64,000 nucleotides of DNA from Diploscapter coronatus. Taxonomy: Eukaryota > Nematoda > Chromadorea > Rhabditida > Rhabditidae. The stretch lies in contig OZ038423.1 of assembly GCA_964036155.1 (NCBI GenBank), positions 80,491,249 to 80,555,248 of the forward strand. The letters run 5' to 3'. The notes under the pieces are model-generated. The model was not told the DNA's origin. It saw nothing but the letters and a program-made list of their open reading frames with translations, and made no database searches. The position numbers and the translations under genes were made by a program. This document shows positions 47,784 to 59,700 of this stretch, piece by piece (positions within the stretch are counted from its first letter, which is position 1; each line of letters begins with the position of its first letter).

Positions 47784-49817
47784 ATGTCCGGCGATTTCAA
47801 GCTCGGTATCATTGGTGGTTCGGGATTAGAGGATCCCCAGTTCTTCAAGGATGTGAAAGAAGTCGTCATCGATACGCCCTTTGGGAAGCCGAGTGATTCC
47901 TATTTGGAAGGTAATTAGAGTATCAGAGTATCCCCGAATTATACCTGAATATTTTAAAACTACCTAGCAACCTTAGTTTTAAAATTTAGGTACAATCGAA
48001 GGCGTAAAAGTTGTTCTCTTGGCTCGACACGGTAGGAAGCACGACATTATGCCGGGGAACGTCAACTTCCGAGCAAACCTGTGGGGAATGCATATGCTGG
48101 GTAAGAAAGTCCAGTATAATCCCGAAAAAATCGATATATAAAAGTACCGTAATCCGAAAGTTGATGGAAGAACTTCTCAGGTGTCAAGGTGATCATCGCC
48201 TCAACGGCTTGTGGATCACTGCAGGAGCACATCAAACCCGGAGAACTCGTCTTTCCCGATTCCGTTTTTGACCGGTAATGAATCAACAAATTTTTAAAGA
48301 TGGGGAAAAAATTTCAGTACGGCCGGACGAAAATCGACGTTTTTCGACGGCGAACACAACGAGACACCCGGGGTCTGCCACATTCAAATGCATCCGGCCT
48401 ACAGCGAGTATTTGAGGAAGGTCTCATTTTTGCGTTCTTATGATATAACTTAATCAGAGCAATTACTATATGGCGGAGTGTGTGTATGTATCATTTTCAC
48501 ATTATTTCTTTCAAATTTCATCATCTTGTTTATCTCTAACTGCCAAACATAAAATTCCGCATTTAGTAGTTGCCTTTAATTAAGTTTCGAAAATTATGTA
48601 GGAAAATACCAACTTCCCTCCAACTCTGATTAATTGTATTGAAGATTACAGTCTTAAATTAAAATGTAAAGAAAAACTAATAATTTCATCGCTCCAAATT
48701 TATTTCTAAAAACAACTAAGCCGGGAATATCGTGAAAAACAATGCCAGAAACATCTCAATTTCTTAGAACACGGATATGAAGATCAACCTTTTCTAGGTC
48801 CTAGCCAAAACCGCAGATGGTTTGGGATTGAAGTACCATGACGGTGGATTCGGAGTGTGTATCGAGGGACCAAGATTCTCATCGAAAGCAGAAAGCAAAG
48901 TATTCAGATCCTGGGGAGCTTCACTCGTCAACATGACGCTCATGCCGGAAGTCGGTCATTTCATTTTTGAACAACTGTCAAGGAATTACAAAGAATGTTT
49001 TCGCTGAAATGGCTAATTTTTTGAAGCCTATTGAACTCTTACGCCGAGCTAAATCATACACAATAACACAATTATTCTAGAACTTCATGAAAGACTTGCC
49101 TTTTTCTGTGACTATTTAAAATATTTTTTAAGAACAACCTAGAACGAAATTATTGTAATGATTCATTTCATCAAATAACTGAGGTTTTCAAAATATATAA
49201 AAAAAAAAAAAAAAAAAAAAAAACTCAGTGCGTCCTGGCGAAAGAGCTTGGAATTCCTTATGCGACGACGTCTCTGGTAACCGATTACGATTGTTGGAGA
49301 GAGGAAGAGGAACAGGTAAATTCGAACAAATTGATAATTCGACTTGAGTAAAAAATATTTTTTAAAGAAATACCCTATTTTTAAGCTAGGCGATAAAGCT
49401 ACATTTTAAAAATTGATGATTATTTTTAGAAAGCAGCGAATTTTCGCAACTTTTAGGTCTCAATGGAAATAGTGATGGCGACATTCAAGCAGAACGCGGA
49501 CAAATGCAAGTCGCTGTTCCTGGCCGCCGTGCCCCAAATCGCAAAACACGATTGGACCGAGGAGATCAAGAGTTTGAAAGTAATTTCGACTTTAAAAGAA
49601 ATATTATTTCGTTATTCACCTTTTTAACAAATTTGATATTCTACATGTCGCGAAAGTAAAATTAAGTAAAATTATCCAATGTTGCAGATATTTGGAAAGA
49701 TTTTCGTTTTGCTGAGATGGAGGTTGCAAACTTAGTGACCTCATCAAATTTCAGACATCAGCACGCCACTCTGTCATGGTCCCTCCGGAAGTCATTATTC
49801 CCCACCTGCAAATCTAA
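47784..49817 (+). CDS. MTAP: S-methyl-5'-thioadenosine phosphorylase
   Basis: This cytosolic enzyme splits methylthioadenosine with phosphate into adenine and methylthioribose-1-phosphate, feeding methionine and adenine salvage after polyamine synthesis. Exons: 47784-47910, 47990-48100, 48181-48274, 48318-48420, 48798-48950, 49229-49315, 49457-49579, 49755-49817; 286 residues, close to the usual ~283. Conserved sites are present: the phosphate loop GIIGGSG (8-14), ARHGRKH (54-60), the STACGS base-pocket strand (87-92), the [10 protein letters not shown] segment (168-177), NMT before intron 5, and the purine-binding TDYDCW (214-219). Intron 4 carries a family E MITE. Intron 5 ends with 25 A's directly before CTCAG, in place of the usual pyrimidine tract. 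Confidence 0.97.
48459..48573. mobile_element. MITE, family E copy 2 (MTAP intron 4)
   Basis: GCAATTACTATATGGCGGAG at the left and CCGCATTTAGTAGTTGC at the right are family E inverted ends. The GTGTGTATG run after the left end recalls copy 1 (GACACACACTCC, reversed). Confidence 0.75.
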
Positions 49818-50359
49818 AAATATCGTATCTCAATGTTTTTTTTTTCATATCTAACTTGTTCCCGTTTTCCATATCGGTTCCAGAGTTCTAATAGGCACAT
49901 TCCGAGCTTAACCATGCACTTATTGAAGTTTTTTCTCATGCTATGTACTGAGATTATCTTTTCACGATTCGAAATTATGAAAGAATGTTTTAGTTTAAAA
50001 TGGAAGATTTTTTAACCTATCTTATGACTTATCCTCTAGTAGCAGAAGTTTTTCTCTGAATAGTTAGATAAAGTTTTTGTGAAGAACGTTTTTTTTTCTT
50101 ACGAGAAGAAACAATAATTTAGACCATTTGCTTCTCGTACCCGAAAGTAGTGAAGCCATAATTTTCTCAGGAATTGCCATTACGCTTCTCTCAACCCTAT
50201 ACATGGGGTCTTTATCAGTCATGTCAAATTCAGGCTCATCTTACTGATTATTGATAAGAGGACCTGTGTTCTCACAAGCACGCTCTTCTACACGTGTCTA
50301 GTCTTGGCCCCGAGAGTTTGTCTTTAGAAGAACGATTTTAAAGTTTCGACTATTTTAAG
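49818..50359. other. Spacer between MTAP and the aquaporin gene
   Basis: A 542-bp spacer with no coding signal. It should hold the MTAP 3' end and the aquaporin promoter. Confidence 0.5.
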
Positions 50360-51705
50360 ATGGACCCTAATAGACCTCAAAGATTCGCTTTCCCGGTGAA
50401 TAACTATCTACCAAGTTTCACGCATCTATCACATCCTCTATTTCGAGAGTTTATGTCCGAATTCGTATCGACTTTCCTGTTCATTGTAAGGATTGAGTCA
50501 TTTTTGTTATCTTGAAGTAGAATGTTTTTAGATAGTTGGTATCGGATGTGTGATTACCTTCAAAACGACCCACAACGACTTTGATACATTCCTGTCGCTG
50601 AATCTTTGCTGGGGGTTCGCTGTAGTTTTCGGCGGAGGCTTGGGAATCGGGGTTTCAGGTAGATTCTCCGAAATTTTTGCTGCTAATATTCAGACTTGCA
50701 AATAAAAACCCACACTCGTGGGTCGGGTGCGGATGTCAAAGTTTGACAAAAGTTACAAGTCTGTTAATATCCGACTTTAGGAGGCCACATGAACCCGGCC
50801 ATAACATTGGCGCAATACGTTTTGGGTCGAAAAACTTGGGTTCAGGTCTTGGTTTACACACCTGCACAACTTCTTGGGACTTTCGCAGCCACGGCGTGTG
50901 CATATTCGGACTATACTTGTAAAAAACCCCCAGCAAAATTCATCGATTTTTCAATAAGTGGCCAAATTTTAGCGATAATCGACCAATTTGATGGAGGTCA
51001 TAGAACCGCGAAAGGCAATTTTAGTACTTTGTGTTTCTTCGTGACCTGTCCGAACGATTGGGAGACGAACCAACTAGCCGGCTGCTGGGATCAGGTAATT
51101 CATGACTTAATTACCCTAATTGCAAAGAATTTTAGATAATTGCCACTGGAATTTTGGGGCTAGTAATGGCGTCTCATATAGACCCAAGAAATGGGGTTCC
51201 AAGGTGGATGCACCCTGTTTTGGGCGGTCTATCGGTAGATTTTTCGAGTTATTTCTTGGAAAGCTGAGAAATTTAGGTCATGATGATTGGCATGTCTTTT
51301 GGAATGAACGACGGTTATCCGATTAACCCAGTAAGAAGTCGTTGTTTACCATGTTAGCCAAGAATACCACTTTAGGCGAGAGACCTTGGGGCCAGGTGTT
51401 TCGCTGCGATTTTATATGGGAAAGATGCTTTCACGTAAGAAAAGATAGCATTTTTATCAGGTGGCAGCAATTTAAGGGACCGAAACTATTGGTTCTGGGT
51501 ACCAATAGTGGGACCTACAGTGGGAGCTGTTGTTGGAGCTTGGCTCTACAATCTATGCGTGGATCTACACTCACCAAAACCGGAAGAACCGGAAGATGAC
51601 CCAACCAAAAATGGGTTTTTGAGGCAAAATGGTATCGAAGAAAAGTGGGAAACAGTCAGAGGACCCAATGATGAAGTGCGAAAAGACTTGAGTACCGATT
51701 TTTGA
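50360..51705 (+). CDS. Aquaglyceroporin (MIP-family channel)
   Basis: A six-helix membrane channel for water and glycerol. Exons: 50360-50485, 50532-50658, 50781-50918, 50973-51094, 51136-51234, 51277-51330, 51376-51434, 51477-51705; 317 residues. The first pore motif is GGHMNPA (NPA at 89-91). The second, GYPINPARDLGAR, has NPA at 221-223 followed by R224 and D225; that Asp and the longer loop E are marks of glycerol-conducting members. A loop C FDGG motif also fits. The cytoplasmic tail is acidic (SPKPEEPEDDP). The second NPA is split by an intron between P and A. The last intron ends in AAG: the nearby TTATCAG acceptor would shift the frame away from WVPIVGP and hit a stop. It belongs with the worm aquaglyceroporins, but the paralog cannot be named. 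Confidence 0.96.
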
Positions 51706-52294
51706 TAGAATTGCAATCTTTCTTTTCTAATTTGACTAGTCTTTATGACGATCTCATGTATTTGGCCAGGAAAACAAATTACTTTGTATGCTGCATAAAG
51801 TATAAATAAACCTAGATAACGAGTAATGTTAATCAATAATTATAATGAGAATTTTCCTTACATTCTTATGAAATTTTTATTGAAAATCACCTATAGTAAA
51901 ACTAATGAGAAACCTTCGTCAGAGATTCTCATTAACAGATGATATAAATGCTAAGCTAAACGCTGGAGGGAATTGCAAGATGGAATTCATTTATTCAAAG
52001 TTTAATAATAAATTGTTAGATAGACGAACATTATTGAACTCGAAATCGAAATTGAAATCGCCTGATTTAAGACCCAAACTTATGTTTCGTCATTTATTTT
52101 GAAATAATTACACGTTCAGGTTAATTCCAAGATTGTTAATATTTATTTATTTCTCAAGGCGTTTCTCTATCTATCTATCCATCTTCGATATATTTTTGAG
52201 CATTACCTCGTCTAATAATGGCTGCTGGAAATGATGGAGATCCGTGGATAAAATGAAATTCTTCATAATAGCAGTTTTATTTGATCGTCAACGA
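51706..52294. other. Spacer, possible unresolved 5' exons
   Basis: It holds the aquaporin 3' end. A 65-residue open frame at 51905-52102 and hydrophobic codons around 52120-52205 may be exons of the fragment at 52295-53329, but I could not join them in phase. Confidence 0.35.
51805..51810 (+). terminator. Candidate poly(A) signal of the aquaporin gene
   Basis: AATAAA lies 100 nt after the stop codon. Confidence 0.55.
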
Positions 52295-53329
52295 TGTCTA
52301 ATTTTAGACTTTAACGGATATATTAAGAAACTTGAAGGTTTGGACATCAGTATTGCAAATAGAGTAATTCTAACAGCATTGCTAATTTTGCCCTTGCTGT
52401 TAGTATACCTTGTCATAAAAGCGGAGAATTTCAAAGAATTGACAAATGTAAGGTATTTGTTATTTATTTCGAATGAAAGATAGTTGGCAAATACTTTTTC
52501 TCCTTTATTCATTATCAATATCTTACGACAATTTCTCACTTTCGCTGTAGTCGATGAAGAAAAAGAAGAAAATGTCGTAGGATAGCGTGCAAAAAAGAAT
52601 GGTTCGTAATGAAGAGTTATGGTAGTTTAATTGTCTTTTCGACTGAAAGAAATAATAAGGGAACTATCATATTATCAATTTCTATCTCTATTTCGAACGA
52701 TACAGTATATAATGGAATATATTTTTTTAATTTAGGCATCTTATTTCCCGATTTTAAGAGCTGTTCAACAGATAGCAAAATATTGCTATTCTGCGTTTTT
52801 AATATACTATTTAGCAGTGATATTCAATGGAATTACTGCTTTAGAAGTCACATTATGGGCAGGAATGTTGACGGCGCAGTAAGATGATACACCGTAAGCT
52901 TTTCCAAAAATCTCGCACTGTCCGCATCGCACCACAATGAAAATCAGCTGCATCGTAAACAACCCTGATAATGAGTTACGCACGATCTCAGCACATGACG
53001 TAATTTCGAAACTAATTCATTTTGAGCTGACGGATAGATCTTAACGCAGGTGCAATTTTTAATTATCTGAAAAATATCTTCTAAGAGAGTAGTATAAATA
53101 CAAAGCTAATTGCCTAAGCAACGTCTTGCACTGTTACTAGGCCCATTTCAAGTTTTACCATTTTTGTTTCGAAAGCGCTACCCTTTCTAAATCGTACTGT
53201 ATTGGGATCATTTTTCTCAAATTGTTATTCCACAGATTTATTATTATCTCTAGAGAAATAATTCACAGAATCGAATGTCTTGGTGCAATAGAACTACGCC
53301 TAATAAAACGGACTATGACTTTTGTGAAG
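52295..53329 (+). pseudogene. Multi-pass membrane protein fragment (broken or unresolved receptor-like gene)
   Basis: Three exon-like pieces join in phase: 52295-52447, 52736-52878, 53236-53329. The conceptual peptide (about 130 residues) has hydrophobic runs (VILTALLILPLLLVYLVI; YCYSAFLIYYLAVIFNGI) and ends in the charged stretch LRLIKRTMTFVK. I cannot find a secure start, and the only downstream acceptor (after 53416) gives two codons and then a stop. It could be the 5' half of a decayed chemoreceptor, possibly of gustatory-receptor type, or a real gene whose other exons I missed. The boundaries are tentative. Confidence 0.4.
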
Positions 53330-53433
53330 GTGAATTAATTGTTCAGTTTACTTATCCTTACATACTATGCTGCATTACTTTTTTTAATAAACTTCGGTAA
53401 CGATTTACTATTTTAGAAATTTTAACATCAGAT

Positions 53434-55937
53434 ATGTTACTTTACAACTTCATCATTGCGTGGAAAACTATCATACTTCATGGAGATACATTTGATACAG
53501 GTTAATTAAATAGTTTATATCGATGTTATCTTCAAAAAATAAATTCATCTATAGAGCTTCAAATCTCGACCATTTTCTATAGCATCTTATTAATACCGAT
53601 TTTTACTAGCACATTTATGATATATCGGTTATTTCGAAAACGTGAACATTTTTCACAATTTGAAAAATTAATAGTCATCTTACTCATTCTAAATATACTC
53701 TTTTTTATCTGTTCATCGACAAATGTAAGTTTTATACTATTATTATTTTATGATGCGATTTTCAATATATGCATTGAAGCAGGATAATACTTTAGGCTTC
53801 TTTTGCTATCTATTTTCAAGCTTCGCAACTTTGCTGCCAATATAAGGATTACTTATTCAGGGTAACATAATTTAAAATTTTAGCCACGTGTACCAATCAA
53901 TATTTATCTAGTTTAAGCGAATCGTTGAAAATACCATCTACGTTGCTACAGAAAAGTGTTAACATTTTGTGAAATAGTATGGATCATACTATTATAGTTT
54001 TCCATACATTATCTCGCCATAATGTCTCTATTTTTCTGTCGCAACTTTTCAAATAACTAAAATACCACTTTATTTTAAATTTATTTGACATATAAAGTTG
54101 ACTTAAATCTAATACAGTTAAAATTTTGCATTGACAGCTGACAAATGGAATTGTAGGTATTATTGTCTAGTTTATTTTCTATCCTTCGAGAGACATGGCT
54201 AATGATGGCCATAAGATTCGTTTCGACTGCAGTTGCAATATATAGAGCTAGGAAATTTTCACTGTTAGAAATTCTTCCACATTCATATGTCAGTTTTGAT
54301 ACAAAATGATTCAATTTAGTCACCGTGACAAAAAAATAACTCAACTATTTGCCATTATATTTTGTATATTGGCCGGATTTCATATTATTTTTGGCTGTAT
54401 CGCCCAACTAATTCATTTTGCAATTTACTGGTTAAACGCATACCAAATTGTTGATATTGCTGATATTGTTGATATACAATATGTAATCACTCTTACTCAA
54501 TGGAATGTGAGTTAAACGAATATTATCAAAATAAAAATTATTAATGTCAATTATGTAGATAATTTTTAGGATTTTTACGCTAGAATATCTCCGGCCATAA
54601 CAACTTATTCTCAGACAATAATTAGCATTGCCGCGTTTATTTATCTAAAGTGGTGTTTTAATTCGTATGGCAATCTGAGCCAAAATGCAAGAAATTTTGA
54701 ACGACGCTTAAATCGATATCTAACGGCGCATGTAAGTTAGCCCGGTCAATGTTGCACCATATTATGTTGAAAATTAATATGTATAACGTTTAGATTTTAT
54801 GCGAGGTGATAACAAATGATTTAATTATTGTTGAACTATACGATTTCTGCTATGTTTGGGACAATAAAAAGCAGGAACCTGTAGGTAGGATGTTCTCTTA
54901 ATCTTTTAATTTCGATATCTTAAACATCCTGTGCAAAATTAACTATGTTTTCGTTGTAATCATTTTCTATATGTAATGAGTCTGTTAAGAGGACGAATCT
55001 GTGTAAATAATTGATTTCTCAAACTTGGTTAATACATCAAATCACACATTCGTTTATATTCATAATAAATCTCTGGTTTAAAATGCCGAGATTCGTTACA
55101 GCGAGCACGAAATGACATTTAAAACACAATTTTAATGAGATTTATAATTTCTAAGCTATTTTGCCCCTTGTATAAGTCATAGCATAAATCAACTAGTTTC
55201 ATAGCTTCAAAGTTAGAAACTTGAGAGAACTTACTAGAATATTTTAGATAGATGTTTTATCGATGCTACACCTTTTTTAAATAATATGATACATTATATA
55301 CGCGTAAGCATTATTAATAATAAATTTTCATATTAATTAACAAAAGAAATGGAAAGGCCTGTTTTACTAACATATATCCTCAAAATATGCGCTGAGAAAT
55401 CCTAAAGGAACATTCTAAATAGTGAATCCTTCAACCTTACCATTATTTACATAAACAATGATAATTTTTGTATCGGATAGAAGGCACATGAATGTTACTT
55501 GGAATTTTTGAGAATCGAATTCGGCTAATCGTGCTTCAAGGAACTAAAATACCCCTTTCGCGTTATGTGCTTAGAAAGAGCAATTGTAAAATTAGGGATT
55601 GTTTTCTGAATAAGCCTTGAACAGCATACTTTTCTAACATAAGAAATGGATCCACGCTAGAATATTTCAAATTTTCTACCAAGAAAGCATTTGAAAAAAA
55701 AACCTTTCAGAACATTTTTTATTTTATGTACCGAAATGGACCATGCCTTCAAATAATTCCTCTGTTTTTCTTAGCGAGAGGATTGATCAAGGTAGTTTAT
55801 GCACATATGCATATAAAAGAAAAAGGACACAATTTTAGAAGCGCAACACTACTACATCATCGACTAAGAAAGAATTAATCAAAGTTATTCAAGTTACACC
55901 TCATGGTTCGAAGCAACTGCACTCGAGTGGTATTTGA
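53434..55937 (+). CDS. Nematode serpentine (7TM) chemoreceptor-like GPCR
   Basis: A complete seven-helix receptor, most likely a chemosensory GPCR at the neuronal surface. Exons: 53434-53500, 53555-53724, 53796-53861, 54157-54263, 54320-54506, 54570-54731, 54794-54880, 55711-55791, 55839-55937; 341 residues. The ATG lies 18 nt after a TTTTAG acceptor. TM1 IFYSILLIPIF, TM2 LIVILLILNILFFI, TM3 ending in MMAIRFVSTAVAIYRARKF (a diverged 'ERF'-type end), TM4 LFAIIFCILAGFHIIFG, TM5 TTYSQTIISIAAFIYL, TM6 after ERRLNRYL, and TM7 CLQIIPLFFLARGL, then a basic Ser/Thr-rich tail. The second extracellular loop has a VDIADI repeat. Layout resembles the Srg superfamily, but the family is not secure. No single exon is long, so the gene is easily missed. 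A 56-nt intron (54264-54319) hides the TM3/TM4 join. Confidence 0.87.
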
Positions 55938-56767
55938 TCATCACGAGCCAAAAGACTGACCTGAAATTATGGTCAAATGTGGCAAGACGTTCTATATGTA
56001 TAGGCAAAGTCTATACAGCTCACGACTGCCTAGCTTATTTTTTATTTGAATTAGTTAATTTATTTTATTTTGTTAATTCAAATATATTCCAAAAATTTGT
56101 CTAATTTGTCGAATGTTCAATAAAAACATTGCTTTTATACATTCTGTTCGAAGATATCTGATATCAAAGTATAGCATCTTAACTTGTGAGATAAAATTCA
56201 TAGCAATTCTGAAAACTGAATAGTTATGCAAAATCAGAAAACTGCTCGTTTCAAAAACTTGCAGAGCTCGTAAAGCACGCCCAATTCAGGCGGGTAGGGT
56301 CTCAAAATGATGGGCTCATTCATGTTCACAACTGTTACTGCTATAAATAATAAACAACAACTTAATTAGGCAATTATCGACGAGATTGGGCGAAAAAATC
56401 AACGAGTCGACTCTTTAACACATGCGTTTGCGTCTACGCATGTCTTAACTTGGCACGTACCGAATGCCCCATGCTAAAAACTCTTGACAGGCCGTGTATA
56501 GTACTTTAACAGAAAAATAAAGCCCGATTTTTCCCATTTATTTCTATGCAAGTTTCGAAATATAAAGCTTTGAAAAATTTGAAAACCTGCCTTGCGGGAT
56601 TGTAAAAGCAATATAAACCACGCCCCCATTTTCATGCCACTATCTTGCATTTTTGTGTCTAATAAGCATAGTGTGGCATTGCGATTGAATTTTTCGATTT
56701 TTAATTTTCTCGCCTTCTCATTTTCTTCGATTTTGTGAGAATTCGTTTAGATTTAAAAGTTCAGAAA
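55938..56767. other. Spacer upstream of CHERP
   Basis: An AT-rich spacer with no coding signal. A TTCAG lies three bases before the CHERP ATG and would serve as a trans-splice acceptor. Confidence 0.5.
56119..56124 (+). terminator. Candidate poly(A) signal of the serpentine receptor gene
   Basis: AATAAA lies 182 nt after the stop. Confidence 0.5.
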
Positions 56768-59700
56768 ATGGGCGACTACAATCGGGGACCGCCCGACAAT
56801 TATCCCCATCATGGAAATCAGAGAAACGATATGGACTGGAGACAAGGCGGTCCGGTTCTGAAGACACACAATCCACCAGGTCCTCAAGGTCGGGATTTTG
56901 TCTTGTATTTTCGATTTTTTGTTGTATATCTTATAGAGCATATTTGAGCTTCTTTTTGTGTGCTACAAATTTTTAAAATAAACCAATGTTTCAGACCCCG
57001 AACACCGTCAGGCGATCACGAAATTGGCAGAATTTGTCGCCAGAAACGGACCAGAGTTTGAAGCGATCACCAAGCAGAAACAGGTACTTTTGAAAAATCG
57101 AAAAATAAAAAATGATCGATCTAAAACTAAATCTGAAAGTAGAAATGGTAAAAAGTTAAAAATAAAAAAAAATAAACAATTCAGGAAGGCAACCCAAAAT
57201 TCGCGTTTCTCTACTATGGCGGGCCGTTCCACGAGTTCTATGTCAGCTGCGTACAGTGTGAAATCGCAAAGCGTAAGCATTCCTAAAAAAAATGTCGTAA
57301 AATTTCACATCATTGAGAATATTTTACGTTTTCAATTTTTGATAGTTACATCTATTACATTCTGACGAACGAAAATCATAGGTTTCAAAATTTGATCACT
57401 CAAACAAAAAATGATGTACGTTAATACCGTTTGCGTTCTTTTTCAAAACTGCAAGATAGCAATATTCTCCCGAAGACAAATGAATTCAGTGAAAGCGGAG
57501 GGTTTCTACGACAAGACTGCTCCCGAACCATCAACCCAGGTACGGTATTCATAAACTAATTATTTAATCTTGCCGATGAAATCATTAAATCCATTAACAC
57601 TTTGAACCAGGGTCGAAGTCTTGGATTAAAAATGCTGAATTGATTTTTCAGGGCGATCCGAAAAAGGCCCAGATCCGCATCCAAATCGACCAACTCCGAA
57701 AACAAATTACCGATTCTGAAAGCAACCTGACAGCTCAGAGGGAAGCCATTCCCGTCATGAAAGAGGTATTATTATTTTTGGAAACAATAATAAAAAATGA
57801 ATTAGAAAATATATACGGCAGGCCACTTATGGTTTGGGATGGAACATAGTTTATTTTTTCAGACCCAGCTAAAACAGGTCATCCTTGAAGCGGAGTCGGA
57901 GAAGATCGACAAATTGATGAAATCGGTGAATTTGGATGGGGAAAAGCTTTCCGAATTACTCGATGCAATGAACAAGGGCAAATGCTCGAAGGACGCGATT
58001 TCGGTGATTTTTTTGTTTCCATCTTTCGCTTATTTCGATTTTAAAAATTTAGAACTGCAAAAAGTGGATTCTGGAAACGTGCACGACGGATCAACTCAGG
58101 GAGATTCTGATGATGTACCTTTTGGGGAGGTGATTTTACCTTCTTTTTTATTATTTTATATTTTAACAAATTTTTCGAATTCCAGAGTCAAGGACCCTCG
58201 ATCCAGTGAAAATTTTCGTCTGCACATACTCTATCTGGTAAATGATTGGGCGTATCATTGGTGAGTTTTTCTTCTTTTCATTTTTATTTATCATTATGAC
58301 CAATATCACCAATATTTGTGTCCGTTATTTAATGTGTTAGATGATCCAGATCATACGAAAGCTGAAACACATTTACACGATAATTTGAAGAATATTTTTA
58401 TCGTAATATTGGCAACTACTATATGACGAGACGCTATAGTTAGAGATAGGGGAAGGAAGGAAAATAGAGAGAAATAGTGTGGGAAAACGATAGGTCTCGT
58501 CAAATAGTAGTTGCTCAAGAGAGTAAGCATTTTACGTTCACTTTCTCGTATAAAATTTTGAAACGTTTCCAGAAACTTATAGGAAAAGTTTCTTTTCAGT
58601 AACCGCAAGAAACTCGACCCGATAACCCAAATGTTGTCGAGGTATGTGCCCCAGATGTACGCGTTCTCGTTCGAAACAACCTCAGACAAGTCGATGCAGC
58701 AGAAATTGGAAAAGTTGGTCGGCTGCTGGGAGGGCAGCCATTACTTCAATGATCAGTGCTTCAAGGTTGGATTTTGGCGATGTTTTCGGAAATTTGTATT
58801 TAACAAATCTACAGTAATCTGGGATTAGAATTTGATTTTCCGTGGAAAATCGAGCTTTGAAAAACGAAGATGACTGTTTTTAGCAACTTCGAAACACGAC
58901 CCAAATCATCACTAATGCAAAATCGACAGAACTGGCGGAATATGCGAAGGTAAGACCTAAAACTTCCGAAAAAACATGTTTCGAGAATTTCGAAAAATAA
59001 TGACGCTTTCAATTTCTTGATTATAAAATAATTGAAAAAAATTCAAATTTGACTTGCTTTTTTCAGCTCACCAATCAAATCGAGGTCCAACTGCAAGCGA
59101 TGTACGCCGGCTACGAGCAGCAGCACAAAAACTACGCGGCTCACGTCGAGAAGAGGATCGCTGATTTGGAGTCGGAACTTAATGAGGGACAACGTAGGGA
59201 ATTTGATATATTCCCTCCTCCTTTTATGAAATTAAAAAAAAAACGAATATTTTGCGCTTTTCTATTTACTGGAATTCATTTGATTTTGTTAATTTAAAAA
59301 TTTCAGCCCGCCAACCGCCTCCCCTGGTTCAACCTGGCAGAAGGAGCAGATTCGATCAGCACTCCAAAAACGAAGAGGAACTCCCCAGAGACAGGGAACG
59401 GGAGTGGGAAAGATCTAACGAACCACCTGGTAAAATTTAGCCTTTGAATTATTTTTTTTTTTAATTAGATTTTTGTATTTTTTGATCTTTTTTCATTTGA
59501 ATAATATCAAATTTCAGTCAGTCAGGGACCGGGCCCATCGAATAGCGGCAGCAGTGGAGGGGGATTCGGAAGATTCAGCAAACCGCCGCCCAAAGAAAGT
59601 AGGGAATTTTGAAAATTTTTGAAATCTCGATTTTTTTTTGAAAAATGGAATTTTTCAGCCCTACCTCCAGATGGCGACGACATTGACGGACATCCGTTCG

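Noticed and set aside
51454..51599. Canonical TTATCAG acceptor at 51460 for the last aquaporin exon
   Set aside because: In phase it leads to a stop and loses the conserved WVPIVGP helix, so the AAG site at 51476 was preferred.
53236..53500. Joining the upstream membrane fragment directly to the chemoreceptor
   Set aside because: The phases do not match: the only acceptor gives a stop after two codons, while the receptor needs another frame.
54081..54344. 87-residue minus-strand frame opposite the receptor TM3 exon
   Set aside because: It is the antisense shadow of real exons and has no features of its own.
54306..54515. Independent 69-residue protein starting at 54306
   Set aside because: Its ATG falls inside a 56-nt intron. 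With that intron removed, TM3 and TM4 of the receptor join in phase.
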